DNA of 64,000 bases from Wuchereria bancrofti (lineage: Eukaryota > Nematoda > Chromadorea > Rhabditida > Onchocercidae). Location: contig SSBO01000001.1 of NCBI GenBank assembly GCA_005281725.1, positions 9,937,824 through 10,001,823 of the forward strand, in the 5' to 3' direction. Below are positions 35,129-49,103 of this stretch, piece after piece. Each line of letters starts with the position of its first letter. Position 1 is the first letter of the stretch. The position numbers and the translations under genes were made by a program. Below the pieces are notes generated by a model. That model was not told the DNA's origin, did no database searches, and saw only the letters and a list, made by a program, of their open reading frames with translations.

Positions 35129-38100
35129 ATGGCCGAGAAACGGAAACTGCTCAATGAAATTGATAAATGTTTCAAAAAGGTCGTTGTTTCAAATTTGGAG
35201 CCATTTTTTAGAGCATTTTTCAACTTCATTTTATTTGTTTAATTCAAATTAAATTCTAAGCTATTGCAATGCTATTACAGGTGGAGGAAGGAGTGGAATT
35301 ATTCGAAGAAACAATGGCCAAAATGCAGGAAGCAAATAGCGACAATCAGAGGGAGAAGTTTCAGGTTTATCTTCTCTCTTAAGTTTTTGGTTTAAAGCAA
35401 AACCTGTTTAATTCATAAACACTGCTTGGGCGTTGTTAGTAAAATGACGGGATATTTTCGCGGAATTTGCAATGTTTGCCAAATTTTTGAAAGTATCTTA
35501 TGAATGGAATGTATCTGAACATTGGATGTTTGAGGATACTATTTCAGTATATTGATTCATTATTACCAATCAGTACTATCGAATAATATTCCAGGATGAT
35601 TTGAAGAAAGAAATAAAAAAGTTGCAAAGGTTAAGAGATCAGATCAAGGGTTGGCAAAACTCATCCGATATCAAGGTTGTTGTTTGTTTATGTGTATGAA
35701 TTTTATGCAGTTCTAACAATGCTCAGATTTTTTGAATCTTACAAAATCTCTTATCAGTTCTTAGGTGTGTTAACAGAGCTCTCTTTGTCAACAGTCTTTG
35801 TCAACAGCTGATCAAACTCGGAAAAAAGAAATATAGAAATATTAAGATGTTCAGGTTAATATGGACTAGGAAATTGAGTTATGCTGATAATATACTAGGA
35901 TCTTTGCTTTATATCTATGCTAACACGCTTATAATGATGATATTTTATTTTCCTAAGCGTTTTCCAGGATAAGGATAAATTGACTTCTTATCGGAAGTTA
36001 ATAGAACAAAGAATGGAGCAGTTTAAAGATATTGAAAGGGAGAATAAAACCAAACCACACAGCAAGCAAGGGTTATCAGCCGAAGAAAAGCTTGATCCAC
36101 GAGAAAAAGAAAAAACAGAAACTGTGGAGTGGTTGCAGGTATTTTAATATTAGGCATTTCAAGATTGCTTAAGAATTCTAAATTTAGCTGAAATCATATG
36201 AAAAGCAAGTTTTTAGTGCCAAATACGATATCTGGAAGACGAAGCCGATAAGACCGAATCACAAATTGAATCTTTGTCAACAGCTGATCAAACTCGGAAG
36301 AAAGGCAAGAGGGATGATCCAAAGAAAGGCGAGAAAGAGGTGAATTAGTTTTTCTTATCTGTATTTTTTTAGTAATTTTTCAGTTTTGACATCTTTTGAA
36401 CAAAAGTTGTTCCACTCCGTTATCTTTTCCATCACAGTTTTATTAAAATTTATAAGTTGAATAACCCATTTCTCTTGAAGATCATTTGTTTACCTTTACT
36501 CACTGTTTAGGAATAGGAGATGAAAAGAGGAATGATATATTATTGACAAATTGCAAGTTTTTTTTTTCAGTTTTCCACATCCATTAATTACGAATACGTA
36601 CAATATTTTTCTGCACTTCATCATGCGAGTAAAAAGAATAGGGTCATTAGCAGCTTAATTACTGAAGCGTTAAACTATGCACATTTCATATTCTCAGATT
36701 TTTCATCTCAAATAAGCAACAAATTTCTAGCAGTTTATGGAAATTATGCATCGGAAATTATCTTGCAGTAAGAAATTATTTTAGAAATTGAAACGACTGG
36801 ATGATTTGAGAAAACATCTAGAACGGATAAGGTTTCATGTATCAAAGTTGGAAATTTGTATGAGGCTTGTTAATAACGAAACATTGGAAAGTAAAAGAGT
36901 AATGGATGCGTTAAAAGAACCTTTCGAAATGTACATCGAATCTTTAGATCCCGAAAGTGAAAATGATCCTGAATCATTTGATCCGGAAACAACAGGTAAT
37001 TTTTTATTATTCAAAATTATTTTTGCTACAAAAGGTTGTAGCATTCAAGTGGTTTTCAAACTTTCTGAATAATAGAATTTGTGAATAAAAAATCTACTTC
37101 CAACTAACTTTCCTTAGCTAAACTTTTAAGCACTAGGCTCTCTGGATTATTTTTTAAATGTTCGCGATAATTTATTTAATTTTATTATCTGTTACTGCCA
37201 AATAGGAAAAATGATTTCAAATTTCAGGGGTTTATGATGAGTTAGATTTGCAGTCATATACGCCACAGTTAGGTGGTGCTATTTTTGGTTCGGTTGATTC
37301 TGATGAGAAAATGGAAAACAATATCGATGGGAGAGTATCACCAGCTTCATCGCCTGCACCGGTTTTACCGAAGGTTTTTTATAACCCAACTAAACACAAT
37401 TTTTTCTGGACATATTATTAGTATCATTTCAAGGGACAGCTTTTAATTTTGTGTTGAGGAATCAGTTTCATAAATTACTTTGATTGGATATGAACTGGAA
37501 AGTTTGTTTATCAGTAGATATTTTGTTGATATTGAAATCTAATCTTTGAAGCGCTAATGTCATTTAGGAAACGGACGACAACACAACAAAACAAAGACAT
37601 TTGAGTGGTGAGCCCAATGCACTTCTTACACGACAAATATCAGCTAGCAGGAGTACACCAGCTACACCATTAAAACTTACCAAGTCAGTAACATGCTCTT
37701 ATTAGTTTATACAATTTCTAAACAAATTACTCCACTTGTTAATATTTCGATTCCTCGAACCCTAGGAAGTGGGAAAGATTCAAAGTAACTATGGTGCTTC
37801 GGAGCAAGAGGAAGTCGAGATGAACTGACTTTTATTATTTAGATGCAATGAATTTCCATTCGTTCCTGTTAAGTTTAGTAATTCTTTAACTTTGAAATAA
37901 CACTTTTCTTGTGTGATTTCATAATCTTCATCGAATATTTAGAATATAAGTAATGAATTGCACGCCTTAAAAATTTCTCCTCCACTTCACTGTGAAGGAG
38001 TTGCGGATATACATTAGTGAATAGAAGTGTTGTCTAGGCAATAAGTTATATCCCTCTAGAAGGTTCCATGTTCAAATAATCAACTGTTGTCTTTTTTTTT

Positions 38101-41100
38101 TATTTGTTGATCTCCTGAAATTGGCGCGATACTCCTGGTTCAAAATATACCCTTTATTTTATTATTATATTATACTCATTTATCGACACATATATTAATT
38201 CTATTCATATATTTTGTCGTGTATGTGCATATACATATATGTGCATATGTGTATTTTTACATTCTACTATGTTAAACATCGTTAACGTACCTAATTTGAA
38301 AATACTTTGCAGGTTTGTGCAATATTTTGGTTTTATTTTTCTTTTAATTATATATGAATTGTTATTTCTCGTGAAATTATTCATCTGTTGAATCTAAGAA
38401 TAAAAGGATTGTTAGGGTTGTTAAGTAGGATCATTCTATATTGATTGCGCAATAAAGTGAGTGGTAATTTAGCATTAGGAATTCTGATCAGCTTTCAAAA
38501 TACTTGGGAAAACAGTTCAATGACTGACATTATGAGCATGTTTTATTAGCATTACTTTTCCAACGTTATCCGGATCCGGAAGAATATACTAGCTAAATTA
38601 ACAAATATTGCAATGATCATCAGATGTCACAGTGCTCTTTCTTTATTTCTTTTCTGGCTGATTTGATCCTGGATTGTTTCAAACTTCACAGTATGTAACC
38701 AAATTTTACAATAATGAATTTTATAATATTTTTATAACAATATAATAACAAATTTTATAATATGAATAATATAATAATGAAATCTCTTTTATAACCGATC
38801 AAATGTTTTGACTGATTTTTTGCGAGCATTGTGTGAGTTCCATAAAGAGTTTAGGAGTTTAATCCTGAACCATAATGAATTAAGAGGCAAAAGAAAATAA
38901 TAACGTACGATACCGAGTTTTGGTATTTCAGTAGCTAATATTGTTACTTAGTAATAAGGAAGCAAGTACTAACTAAATTTCGTTTTATAGTTCAACAACA
39001 AATAGTGATAGGGCAAATAAAAATTTATTGAATAAGGAATTGAAAGGAAGTGAAGCAAAATTATTGGTAAGGTTAAAATACTGATTAATTTGTTTCATTG
39101 TTTTAGATCTTTTCTTCATTTTGAAAATTTGAAAAGGAAGTTTTTTTAGTCAAGTGAGCGGTGAAAGTTCGCTTAGTTCACCGCCGCCACCAGCCACACC
39201 ACCACCACCTCCAGGAATACCATATAGCGTGGCTGTTGGACTTGGGACGAAAAACACCAAAGGAAGCATTGTACAGACAAGGTTTTTTTTTTTTTTTATT
39301 TTTTAAGTCCATTTTCCATCTTTCTCTTAAAATTCCAGAACATTTCTGTTATAAGTATGTATACTCTCACTTGAAGTGGTAACTGAGAATATTAAATAAA
39401 GTTCTGTAATTTTTGGCAATACCATACTGGCAGAAGATGTGATAAATTTGGTATAAAAAGGGTTCATTTTTCAATTCAGCTATTTATTTTCTTCTAATAT
39501 TTACTCTCTCATCTTCTCTTGTATTTTCTCATCTTGTACCTTTCGATTTGAATTTATTTTAAGGCTTGCTACTTTTATCATTTAAGATCAAATGAAATTT
39601 TTAGAGGAGTGGAAAGGTCTTTCTTATTTTTTCAAAGAGAACAGCTGACGGGAATTTTAAGTCCATAAAACCATGAAAAGTGCTCAATAGATGAATAGGG
39701 CGAATTTTTTTTCTGATTGACGTTAGTGATCATTAGTGAAGTTAGGAGAGCAGAAATTTCATTGTCAAGGATAAATAATCATATGTGTTTGAATAATTTT
39801 TTGTGAGCCGCGGGAGGATACGGAGGGGATGAAAATGATATTGATAACATTTTTGATTAGCAAGATAATCAACTTATCACTTCATGCAATGAGCATGTCT
39901 TTTGTTCAGTACGTAATGAATACATATATGCGGTTTTTGTTCAAAAATGAAACTATCGAAGTTCATGAAGAACGAATTTTTCAGTTTTTATTAAAAAGAA
40001 TTCTTACCAAACGTGCGACTAACTTATCACAACATTGTAAAACTCGATTTCTTTTTTTTTTTTTTTGTTTGTTTGGTATTGATTAACATAATAAGAGTGA
40101 AATTGTTAACATTTCTGAAGAGAAGATTTAAAAAATTCGTTCAATTTTTTATTCAAAAACAGATCTGTTGCTTTTGAAAATATTCATCCTTCACTTTTTA
40201 CATGAAAAATTCTTTTCAGTTATTCGGCAACTCTCATTCGAATCTAACATAGATCAAATCTTATGAATTGATATGTCAGTTAACGTTCATATTTCTGTTT
40301 CACTAAACTTCCTTTCGCTCTTCCCTCGTTTGATTTTCTAGATTGTTTTTTTTTTTTTGCATATATACTTTTAGCTTCACAACTATTGACAATTTTTTTC
40401 TCAAAGTTAATTCATTATGGGATACTTGCATAGTGTATTATGCTTAGTTTGTTGGAATCTCGTCATATTTCTGGGTTAACGATTTAAGTCCCCGTATTAT
40501 CGGGTTTTTCCTCAATTAATTGGCTCAAATTTTGCAATTATGGTTGCTAATTTTCATCGCAGCTGTATAACGTTTTTTTTTCTTTTATACTGCCGATGTA
40601 GATTCCTGTTTTCTCCATTTTTCCGAACATGTTATCAACAAACAATGCTGACTGAAAATAATAACAAACTTGTTCACTTCAAAAAAATTATGAAATCACA
40701 AATAAAATGACGGTGGTTGTATGCATTAAGCCTTTATGGTAAAAGGCGGCATTTGTTCGTCAAGTTCGTATGGTATAAATCTTTTTTTCTTACCAGTTTA
40801 AAACTTTCATATTTTTGATTGAACTTATACGGAAGTTATCTTTTTCTAAATATATATCTGCTGTTATTTGTTATCTATGATGTAAAATATGTGTAAAATT
40901 TTTTTCTATTACCGAGAAAGGAGGGAAAATTTGGTTTCTCAAATTCTTCCATCTTACTTGTTTGTTCATAGTTTTTGGATGAAAAAAATCCATTTTAACA
41001 TTATTTTCAGGTTATATTATACTCTTAATTTATCCTTCCCCAAATTTTTATCTATGTTCATTTTTGATCTTATACTTTTACTATTAAAAAATCTTGAAGG

Positions 41101-44100
41101 ATCTTAATTGATCGAATTTTCTTTTCTTCTTTGTTTCCGGTAACTGATCTGGTTCTTTTCCCAAAATAAAATTAAGCTGATTGATTCGTGTATATTAATT
41201 TTTCTTATTAATGAAATAGATTTTATCGATTATGGGTTACAGTGTAAAGCAACCAGTTGAAGTGGTACGACAGTCACCGGGCATTATTTCTGTGACAACA
41301 ACAACAACTACCAGTTCACTTGCTCAGCAACAACATCAGCAACAACAACAACAACTTATTGCAGTATCCGGAGTAGTTCAACAGCAGCATCAACAACAAC
41401 AACAACAACAGCCACAACAACAACAACAAGTACAGCAATCAACAGCTTCTGTAAATGATGAAAACGCAATCCCATCACCACTGCATGTTGACATGCCATC
41501 GGTTTGTTTTCTTTTTTTTTTCTTTGTTATCTCTAAAACATTTTCAAATGCAATTTTAAGCCTTAAACGCAGTAATACTCATCATTTTTTAATGACCTTA
41601 TCTACTTTTTGTTATACATTTTCATAGAACTGTTGTTCTTAGTTATTTTGATGGTTAGTGACAAAATAGTAAGGTACAGTCAAGCGAGCAAACGAAGTAT
41701 TCTGTCTGGTGACACTTTTTTTTAATTATTGATTATTATCCACTACCTTTCTAACTTTCCCACCGACAACTTCTTTTCTAGTTTTAACTATGCAGTAAGT
41801 TTTGTGTTTTTTCCATCCAGGATTTATTTCGTTTCATCCATATCACTAAGTCATTTGCATGTTTCATTTACTGAGATCTTGAAGTAAAATAAACGATGGA
41901 TGTTATCGTTTTGAGATCAAACTGAGGTAGTTTCTAGTGAAGAAATGTCTACTACATTGCGTCTGTTCATCTTGCATCTTGCAAATTGTAAAATATTAAC
42001 TGAGAGACTAATAGTTGTATGCTAAAAAAAGTTTCATCAGTAGTATCCTTCCAACATAGTCTGTCTTTTATATATTTATTTTATTTATTTGTTTATTTGT
42101 AATTTAAATGAGTGTGTTTATATCATTCTGTTTGCCTTCCCTCGAGTTGGAATGTCCGTTTCTTCTACCGTCTTAATCATTTTAATCTATTTTTCTTTGT
42201 TTTCAAATGTTCTGTCAATAGAGTATTGGGTTTGAGTTCTTGCAATTTATCGTTTAACATTGTCTGTGACTATTTACATTGTCAGAACAGTTTCAAAGGA
42301 TGAAACAAAAGGTTACAATTCAATTACTTAGTGAGTCTGAAGTGTCTAAACGGTAGTTAATTTTAATTTCAAATTAGAAGATTTTAATTTGTTAATGGAA
42401 TCGATATGCATACTTTTGAAGGATTAACCTTTTTCCAAAATTAAATATTGAGCAAATTATTTTGATATATTTTTTTTCTAACCGAGAATTCATAGATTAC
42501 TGGCTTCAGTAATAAACAGAAAAACTGAAACGAGACTAACTGTAAAGTATCCTGTTTTTGCAACCAAAATTTCAAATTCTGAACTTTCATGTGATTAAAT
42601 ATTGCTAAATTTTCATCTTTACTAATGCAGACGTGTTAAATTTTCGAGTTCTCTTTTTTAGTCATTATAAAATTTTTTTGTTAGAAAGTTGAGGATGGTG
42701 AAGGATGAGAAAAGGAGGAAGAATTGTTGTGAATCAGGTAGACATCTACTGCATTACAACACATTTTTGTTCTGAAATAATTTCTTGAGTGATTGAATCA
42801 TTGCCTTTACTTTTACATTTTTTTGACGTCATCGTTGTGGAAAACTGAAACTGAAAGGAAAACACGTGAAAGTTAAAGATTATCGTTGCAATTCGATTGC
42901 ATATTACTTCTTTTGGGAGTTTTCTTTCTAAATAAGAAGAAATTGAGTTTTTAAACAAACGTCGTAAATATTTTAGCTAACTTTACTTGTTCCAAATATC
43001 GATTAGTTAAAAATGAATAAGTCATTCAGTTTGAATTCGTCGAAATGATGCAATGTATGTGTAGTGTGCGTCTGTGTATGTGTTTATAATAAAGATAGAT
43101 GGAAAGGATGGAAAAAAAAGGGTAGTTGTTGGTTGGCTTTAAATTTGTAATCAAGATGCTTCCAGTGTCATATATTTTTCATTCTTTTTTTCATTTTATT
43201 TCATGGATTAAACTAACGTTCTATCATTTGAATGATAGGATCAGCTGAACTAGCAGTTTTCACTTGCTTTTTTTTTAGAGTGTATCATCACAAGCAACTG
43301 CAGCGCTAAGTCCCGGAATTTTGCCGACATCACGATCTTCAACACCGGATTCTAATGTTGCTAAACGTTTTTCCGTTTCAAGTTCAACGAGTAGCCACCA
43401 TGAGGTATGGTAACTGATTGTATTTTTGTTTTGCTCATTTGCTGTTTTGCACTGAGAGAAATTAGAATGACAAATTTGACATTAGTAGGTAACATAAGTT
43501 ACGTAATTAAGGGAATCATGAAAAGTGATGATGATGAAGGAAAATGACACGATGAAGAAATGCATTTAGCTAATTAAGGTCGTACAGTAAAATGAAATTG
43601 GTTAACTTTATGTTTGAAGAAGGATTTGACTTAAAGCAATATAAAAATGTTAGTGAAAAAAGTGGTTGGGAGAATCGGAAAAATGGTGGAAGAGTAACAT
43701 TTTGAAGATCTCGATTACTTTGAGGGTTTCTTTGATAGGCTAGCAAAGATACGGTGGATAAAACAAATAAGATGATATGAGTAAAAGTGAAGTGATATGA
43801 ATAAAAGGATTTTCGAACCAGTTTCTATAAATTAATCATCTACTGTGCTACACTATCTCATGATTACAAAGCTAGTATTTGACGCAATGTAGTGGAACAG
43901 CGGGAATAAGAAGGGCAGGTTTAATTCAAAAACTTAAGTTTGTTGCAGCCGATGATCATAGAAGAAGATAAATTTTTGAATAATTCAGTTTTATGTTAAG
44001 AGCTTAGCTTTGATTTATGTATTCGATTACACATATTTTTATTTTTTTGTACTTTTAAGAAGTTACTTTTTCACCTGGAATACACGAAATAACAACGAAA

Positions 44101-46372
44101 ATGGGTGGTTGGTTCAAATAAGGGGCTAAGCATATTTTTGTCAACTGTTTTGTGATTCTGTTCGTATAGTTCTTAAAAAAAAAGAAAAAAAAAAAAACGA
44201 AAAATAGAAAAGGAAAAGAAACATTTCGTCAAGAGCACTACATTCGATACTCAGTGCATTATTATCAATGTTGGAGGCACACTAACGCATGTTTGTTGCA
44301 ACTGTTTAAGTTTCCTGACTTCCGGAAACGTTGCTACAACTCTTTTAAACTTCCCAGATTTATGTTTGATGCAACTCTTCCTTAACCAAGATCTGTCGCA
44401 TTTATCTCATACGTGTATTATCTTGTGAACAATCATGTCTTTTTTCTTTTTCTATTTGCACGGGGTATTACACGACATCTACCTATTGTCCCGTATGACA
44501 CAGCGTGTTCAATTTATACCTTATTCTACGAATAGTTACAATGCTTATAAAATTACAAAAGATATAAAAGAAAAACTAATAATATATAAAACTAGTAATT
44601 AAAAAAAGAGAAAGTATTGAACAGTTTGCATGTATCCTTTTATTTTATTGGTTTATGAAATTTTGCATTCCTAGATTGCCACGTTGAAGTCAATGGCAGC
44701 ACAAGCATCATCATTACAAAATTCGGTGACAATTACAACTGCCTTAAACATGCCACCATCAACTGTGACACATTCTGCAACAGCACTGGTAACTTCTCAA
44801 GTGAACAGCGAGATGAATAATGCGCTAAATATGGCTACCGTAACTGCAGGCTCAACTGCAGTTAATGCAACTACAGTATCATTGCAAAATAATGTAGCAG
44901 GGAATGACATTGATCAGAATGCTCTGCGACAGGTGCTACGAATGAGTACCACTCAGGATGCACGAAATCACTTGCCACAAGCGGTACACATTTTAATTTT
45001 TGGTTACTGTAATGGATTTCGTTGTAATTAAAAATATAGCAACTAACCACTACATAATAATATCAATGTAAAGTTAAAATATCACTGAAGTTGAAATTGG
45101 GGTGTTCTTGACGTACTTTGAAAACAGAACTGTCATGAATTCACAATAGTCCGTCAATACTTTTGTTATTAATAGGAATGCAAGCTCAAAATATGCTTTG
45201 TTTATCAATTCTATACTTTTTTTGTTTGTCCATTCTATCGTGACCCCTTATTTGTTGTTTCTGAAATTCAGCTTGAAATGCAGGCCGTGATACCAGCATG
45301 GCTTGGAGCATCGCCATTAGGTCGTTCACCAGTAATGCCAGAGCATGAAACACAGTTGAAATTATTGGAACATGCGCTAACACGAACACCATTACCAATG
45401 GATTCCGAGAAGCCACGAAGTTATTTGCCGAAAATGCCATGCGTAACCGCAACATATTATCCGCAAGCACCTCTAATTAATGCGGATACGTTAGAGTACT
45501 ACCTTCGTTTGAGTCCAGAAACACTTTTCTTCGCTTTTTATTATATGGAGGTTAGTTACCGACATATGTTTTTTTTTTTTTTTTTTCGGTTCATTGTTTA
45601 TCTTGTATGTTTTCTAAATATACTTTCTCAAAGATATTTTATCGGATTTTAGGGTTCACGTGCACAACTATTAGCGGCGAAAGCACTAAAAAAGCTGTCG
45701 TGGCGATTCCACACGAAATATTTGATGTGGTTTCAACGACATGAAGAACCGAAACAAATAACTGATGATTATGAACAAGTAAGATCGTTATTTTTTATTT
45801 AGGTTATAAAGAGAGCCAACCCTAATGATTGTTAATCATTGAGAGTGAGATGGCTGGTCATGAATAATGATGCTGAATATTTAACTGTAGCCAGGATGAT
45901 GCGGATGGTCGTTTAATGTTTATGATATTGATTATATTGGTGATGTGGAATAAATAATGAAATAAATTAAAGGAAAGTCGGGAATTGATATGATACTCTA
46001 ACACATCATATGAGTGAACATCTAGTATCAACTCTGATATTAGGTGTTCACATACGCAGGTCTTTACAGTCTTTCTATATATTATCGTTTAATATACATT
46101 TATTACATAAATATTTGCAAATATATTTGGAAAAAAAAACATGCATCAGATATTTGGAAAACATACTGGTGAACATGGTACTAGTATAGTCTATAAAAAG
46201 GAGAAAATTTTTATTTATTTATTTTTTACTGGAATAGGTTAGCATTTTTATTTAAAACGCGCATTTTTTCCAGGGTACATATGTGTATTTTGATTATGAA
46301 AAATGGTCGCAGCGTAAAAAGGAGCAGTTTACATTCGAATATCGTTATTTGGAAGATAAAGATTTCGATTGA
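35129..46372 (+). CDS. ntl-3: CCR4-NOT complex subunit 3 (CNOT3/NTL-3), complete
   Basis: Sixteen exons: 35129-35179, 35281-35364, 35595-35675, 35968-36138, 36217-36339, 36785-36995, 37228-37373, 37568-37683, 38991-39071, 39150-39281, 41243-41501, 43279-43404, 44675-44983, 45272-45550, 45653-45778, 46274-46372. Sum 2394 bases, 797 residues (human CNOT3 is similar in size). The N-terminal 240 residues are the Not3 coiled-coil domain (starting [52 protein letters not shown]). A Ser/Pro-rich and Gln-rich linker follows (polyQ in exon 11). Residues about 631-797 are the NOT box ([47 protein letters not shown]). CNOT3 is a scaffold of the cytoplasmic deadenylase complex that shortens mRNA tails and represses translation. 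Exons 8-10 are joined by phase and are the least certain. The ATG follows a strong trans-splice-like acceptor by 21 bases. Confidence 0.93.
35795..35824 (+). repeat. Copy of part of ntl-3 exon 5 inside intron 3
   Basis: tctttgtcaacagctgatca and the bases after it match exon 5 (from 36271) over about 30 identical bases. A shorter third copy (ctttgtcaacag) precedes it at about 35783. Confidence 0.85.
41316..41447 (+). repeat. CAA/CAG repeat encoding polyglutamine in ntl-3
   Basis: Mostly CAA codons with CAG and CAT interruptions. Encodes two glutamine-rich blocks separated by LIAVSGVV in exon 11 of ntl-3. Confidence 0.95.
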
Positions 46373-49030
46373 GCGGCAGTTGTTGGCAATGCAAGCTGTG
46401 TTAGGTTAAATGTCCTTCCATGCTTTTACAATTGTGTTTAAGGCATATTTCGTTGACTGTTTTCTGGGTTTGTTTAGGTTAGAAGTTAGATATGATTTCT
46501 ATCCATAAATTGATTTATAGATTAAAACAAAGCCTAGCGATTATAGATGATGATCTATATGATCTATTGTTCTCAGTGATATGCCTGAAATGCTGAATTT
46601 GTTAGTGTTGCTGTTGCTCTTGTAGCAAATTGTGTGAATCATTACTTTTTGATTCTCAGTATGTTCTCTTGATCATTTTTGACGGTAATTTGTTTTTGAC
46701 TGCAAAGAGAAGTGAGCTAATGAAGATATTGCGTGGTATTCAAAAAGTCATTCTTGGCTTATAAGAAATAGAAGTGTACATCCAATTAAGAGAGACTATT
46801 TGATTTTTCTTCAAAGATTATTTGGCTGGTCATTTGTTGATATTAAAGCCTAAGATATGCTAAGATAATGTATCGCAAACGAAGTTAACCGTGATCAAAC
46901 TAAGTTCTGTGGAAAAAGAAAAGAGTGGTACTCCATTGTATGATATAGTGATGATGACCATCATGTATGTTATACTGTTTCCTTTGGCTTATAAGGGTTT
47001 ACAAGGACAAACCAATCAATATGATTAGAAATTTGATTTTAATGTTTTGATCATTTATGAAACTATATTCAGATATTTTAATTTGTAATTACACGAGAAG
47101 ATGATTTCACTGTTGTTTTATATGCATTTCTTTTTTTCTTTTTTTTTTTGTTATTTTTGAGTTTCTGTTATGATAGCATAATAGGTTGAGACATTTGGTG
47201 TTTGTTGGAGAAATTTTAAAAGGGGAAAATGAAAATGAGATTCACGTAAATTAACTCTTTTAAAGAAATATAGAGTGGTGTGAGGTTTATGAGATGCAGA
47301 AGTGCAAAAGCATATATTGGTTTTTTTTCTTCTTGTATGTTGTCGTAATTTGAATATTTGTAAAAATATATTTTATCAGAAATCTGAAAAAAGATGAAAT
47401 TTGAAAGTTTTATTCGAATCGTCATTGTCATAAAAAAATTGCACGGGATGATTGATTGGGTGGGTAGAAGATTTGTAGTGTTTAAATATAAGGATGATAT
47501 ATTATAAATTCGGTGCACCTAATTCGCCAAAAAAAAGGAAGCTTGTATTTTTCTTTTTTTTTCCATCAACATGGAAGCATTTTACAAATTGTTAAAATGA
47601 ACTAGATGAAATTCATTTTAAAAATACATCACTTATTTAGAAATCATTCAGCTTATGAGGTAATTAAAAAGGAGCGTATATTGTGCTCTTTTCAATTTTG
47701 CGAGTTTGGTATGACATTTGAAAGATGATATTCCCTTTCAGTGATATGAGATAAGAGAATAATTTAGATAATAAATTTTCTGACATACGAAACATTTGTG
47801 ATATTGTTCCTGAGTGAAGATGATGAGTTCCATAACAAAGTATCAATTTATTCAGGTGAAATTTGGTGATAGGTAATGAGTAACTACTTGATAAGTATCT
47901 GCAGTGAACAATTATTATTAGGAATTATTTGAAATTTTATTATAAATAAGCATAAAAAAGTCCCTAATTTCTTTTTTTTTTTTCACCAAGACAATCAGAA
48001 AAAATATTAAAAAAAAAACAATATATTTGTTAATAATTGCACATTTTGATTTTCATTTATACTTTTTTCTCCATTTTGATACGATTTAATACGTCATTGA
48101 TTTGTTTCTTCCAACAAATTATTTTGTTTAGTACTGTTCCCTTGCTACGTTGCACTTTTTAAACTCATTTATTCCAGTCATTATGTTTGATCTTTTCTTT
48201 CATTATATTTGAAATATATTTTTTTGATCGTTTTCCCTTTTTTTTCTGCATTTTTTTCTCATTTTTAAATTTTGTTTTCGAATTGAACAAAAAATTTTTT
48301 AATTTTGAAAGAATTGAAATGTAATATTGTCATAATAAAGCAAAATGAAATGAACTTAGTTTTATTCAAAATGCTAATTACTGTAATGTAAAATGCCCAA
48401 TAAGAATATTTTCCGTTGTAAACTTTTCATTTTTAATGTTTCAAAGAAGAAAACGAGGTTATGTTGCTAACAATATGAAAGCAGAAAAGTGAGAAATTTT
48501 GCCGAATTTCTGGTAGTATTTATTTTTTTTTTTTTAAATGTAGTTATGAAGATCGAAACTTATTGTTTTGGAATGGTAAAGCATACATAATTCATTTGAA
48601 TACGTAGATTGAAGTTTTTGTTTTTTTTTTTTTTCATTTTGCTTGATCTTTATAATCATTTTAAATAGTGCATTTCCAAAATAAGCTTTATGTATAATTT
48701 TAATTTGCGAAAGTTTTTTTTCTTATATTTGTATATTATTAATAAAATATTTTTCTAGTACTATATACGATTAGATTATAATTTCCTAAATTATGCTAAA
48801 TCTAATAAGTTAAAGCTAAAACCTAAATATTCAATCACATTATGTGGTGGTATAAATTTAACATATAAAATACAATGCGAAATTAGTTCATTTCTTTATT
48901 CATCTAAGAATTCAAAAATTCCAAATACTTTATAAATAAATCAAATTAATTAACACTCATTTAATTATCGTTGTTGGTACGTACTTCTTTCTGGGAAAAG
49001 TGCGGGGAGCAATCCTTTTCTAGGGTTGCT
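46373..49030. other. 3' flank of ntl-3 and intergenic
   Basis: No further exon was recognised. The first part is presumably ntl-3 3' UTR; AATAAA at about 48334 is the clearest candidate poly(A) signal but is 2 kb past the stop. Remainder is AT-rich with T runs. Just left of the tRNA gene is the run aaaa at 48996-48999, a possible Pol III terminator on the minus strand. Confidence 0.5.
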
Positions 49031-49103
49031 TGATCTCGGGCGGAATCGAACCGCCGACCTTCTGTGTGTTAGACAGATGTGATAACCGCTACACCACGAG
49101 ACC
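49031..49103 (-). tRNA. tRNA-Val (anticodon AAC)
   Basis: Read on the minus strand: acceptor stem GGTCTCG pairs with CGAGATC (one G-T), followed by discriminator A. The D arm contains TGGTGTAGCGGTTATCA, the anticodon stem TCTGT/ACAGA encloses loop CTAACAC, and the T arm GGCGGTTCGATTCCGCC is the B box. No intron, 73 bases with the discriminator. A T run about 31 bases downstream could end transcription. Confidence 0.95.

Noticed and set aside
39161..39382. His/Pro-rich plus-strand frame
   Set aside because: It is exon 10 of ntl-3 read in the wrong frame; the correct frame gives [18 protein letters not shown].
45186..45470. 94-codon minus-strand frame
   Set aside because: Antisense shadow of the conserved NOT-box exon of ntl-3.
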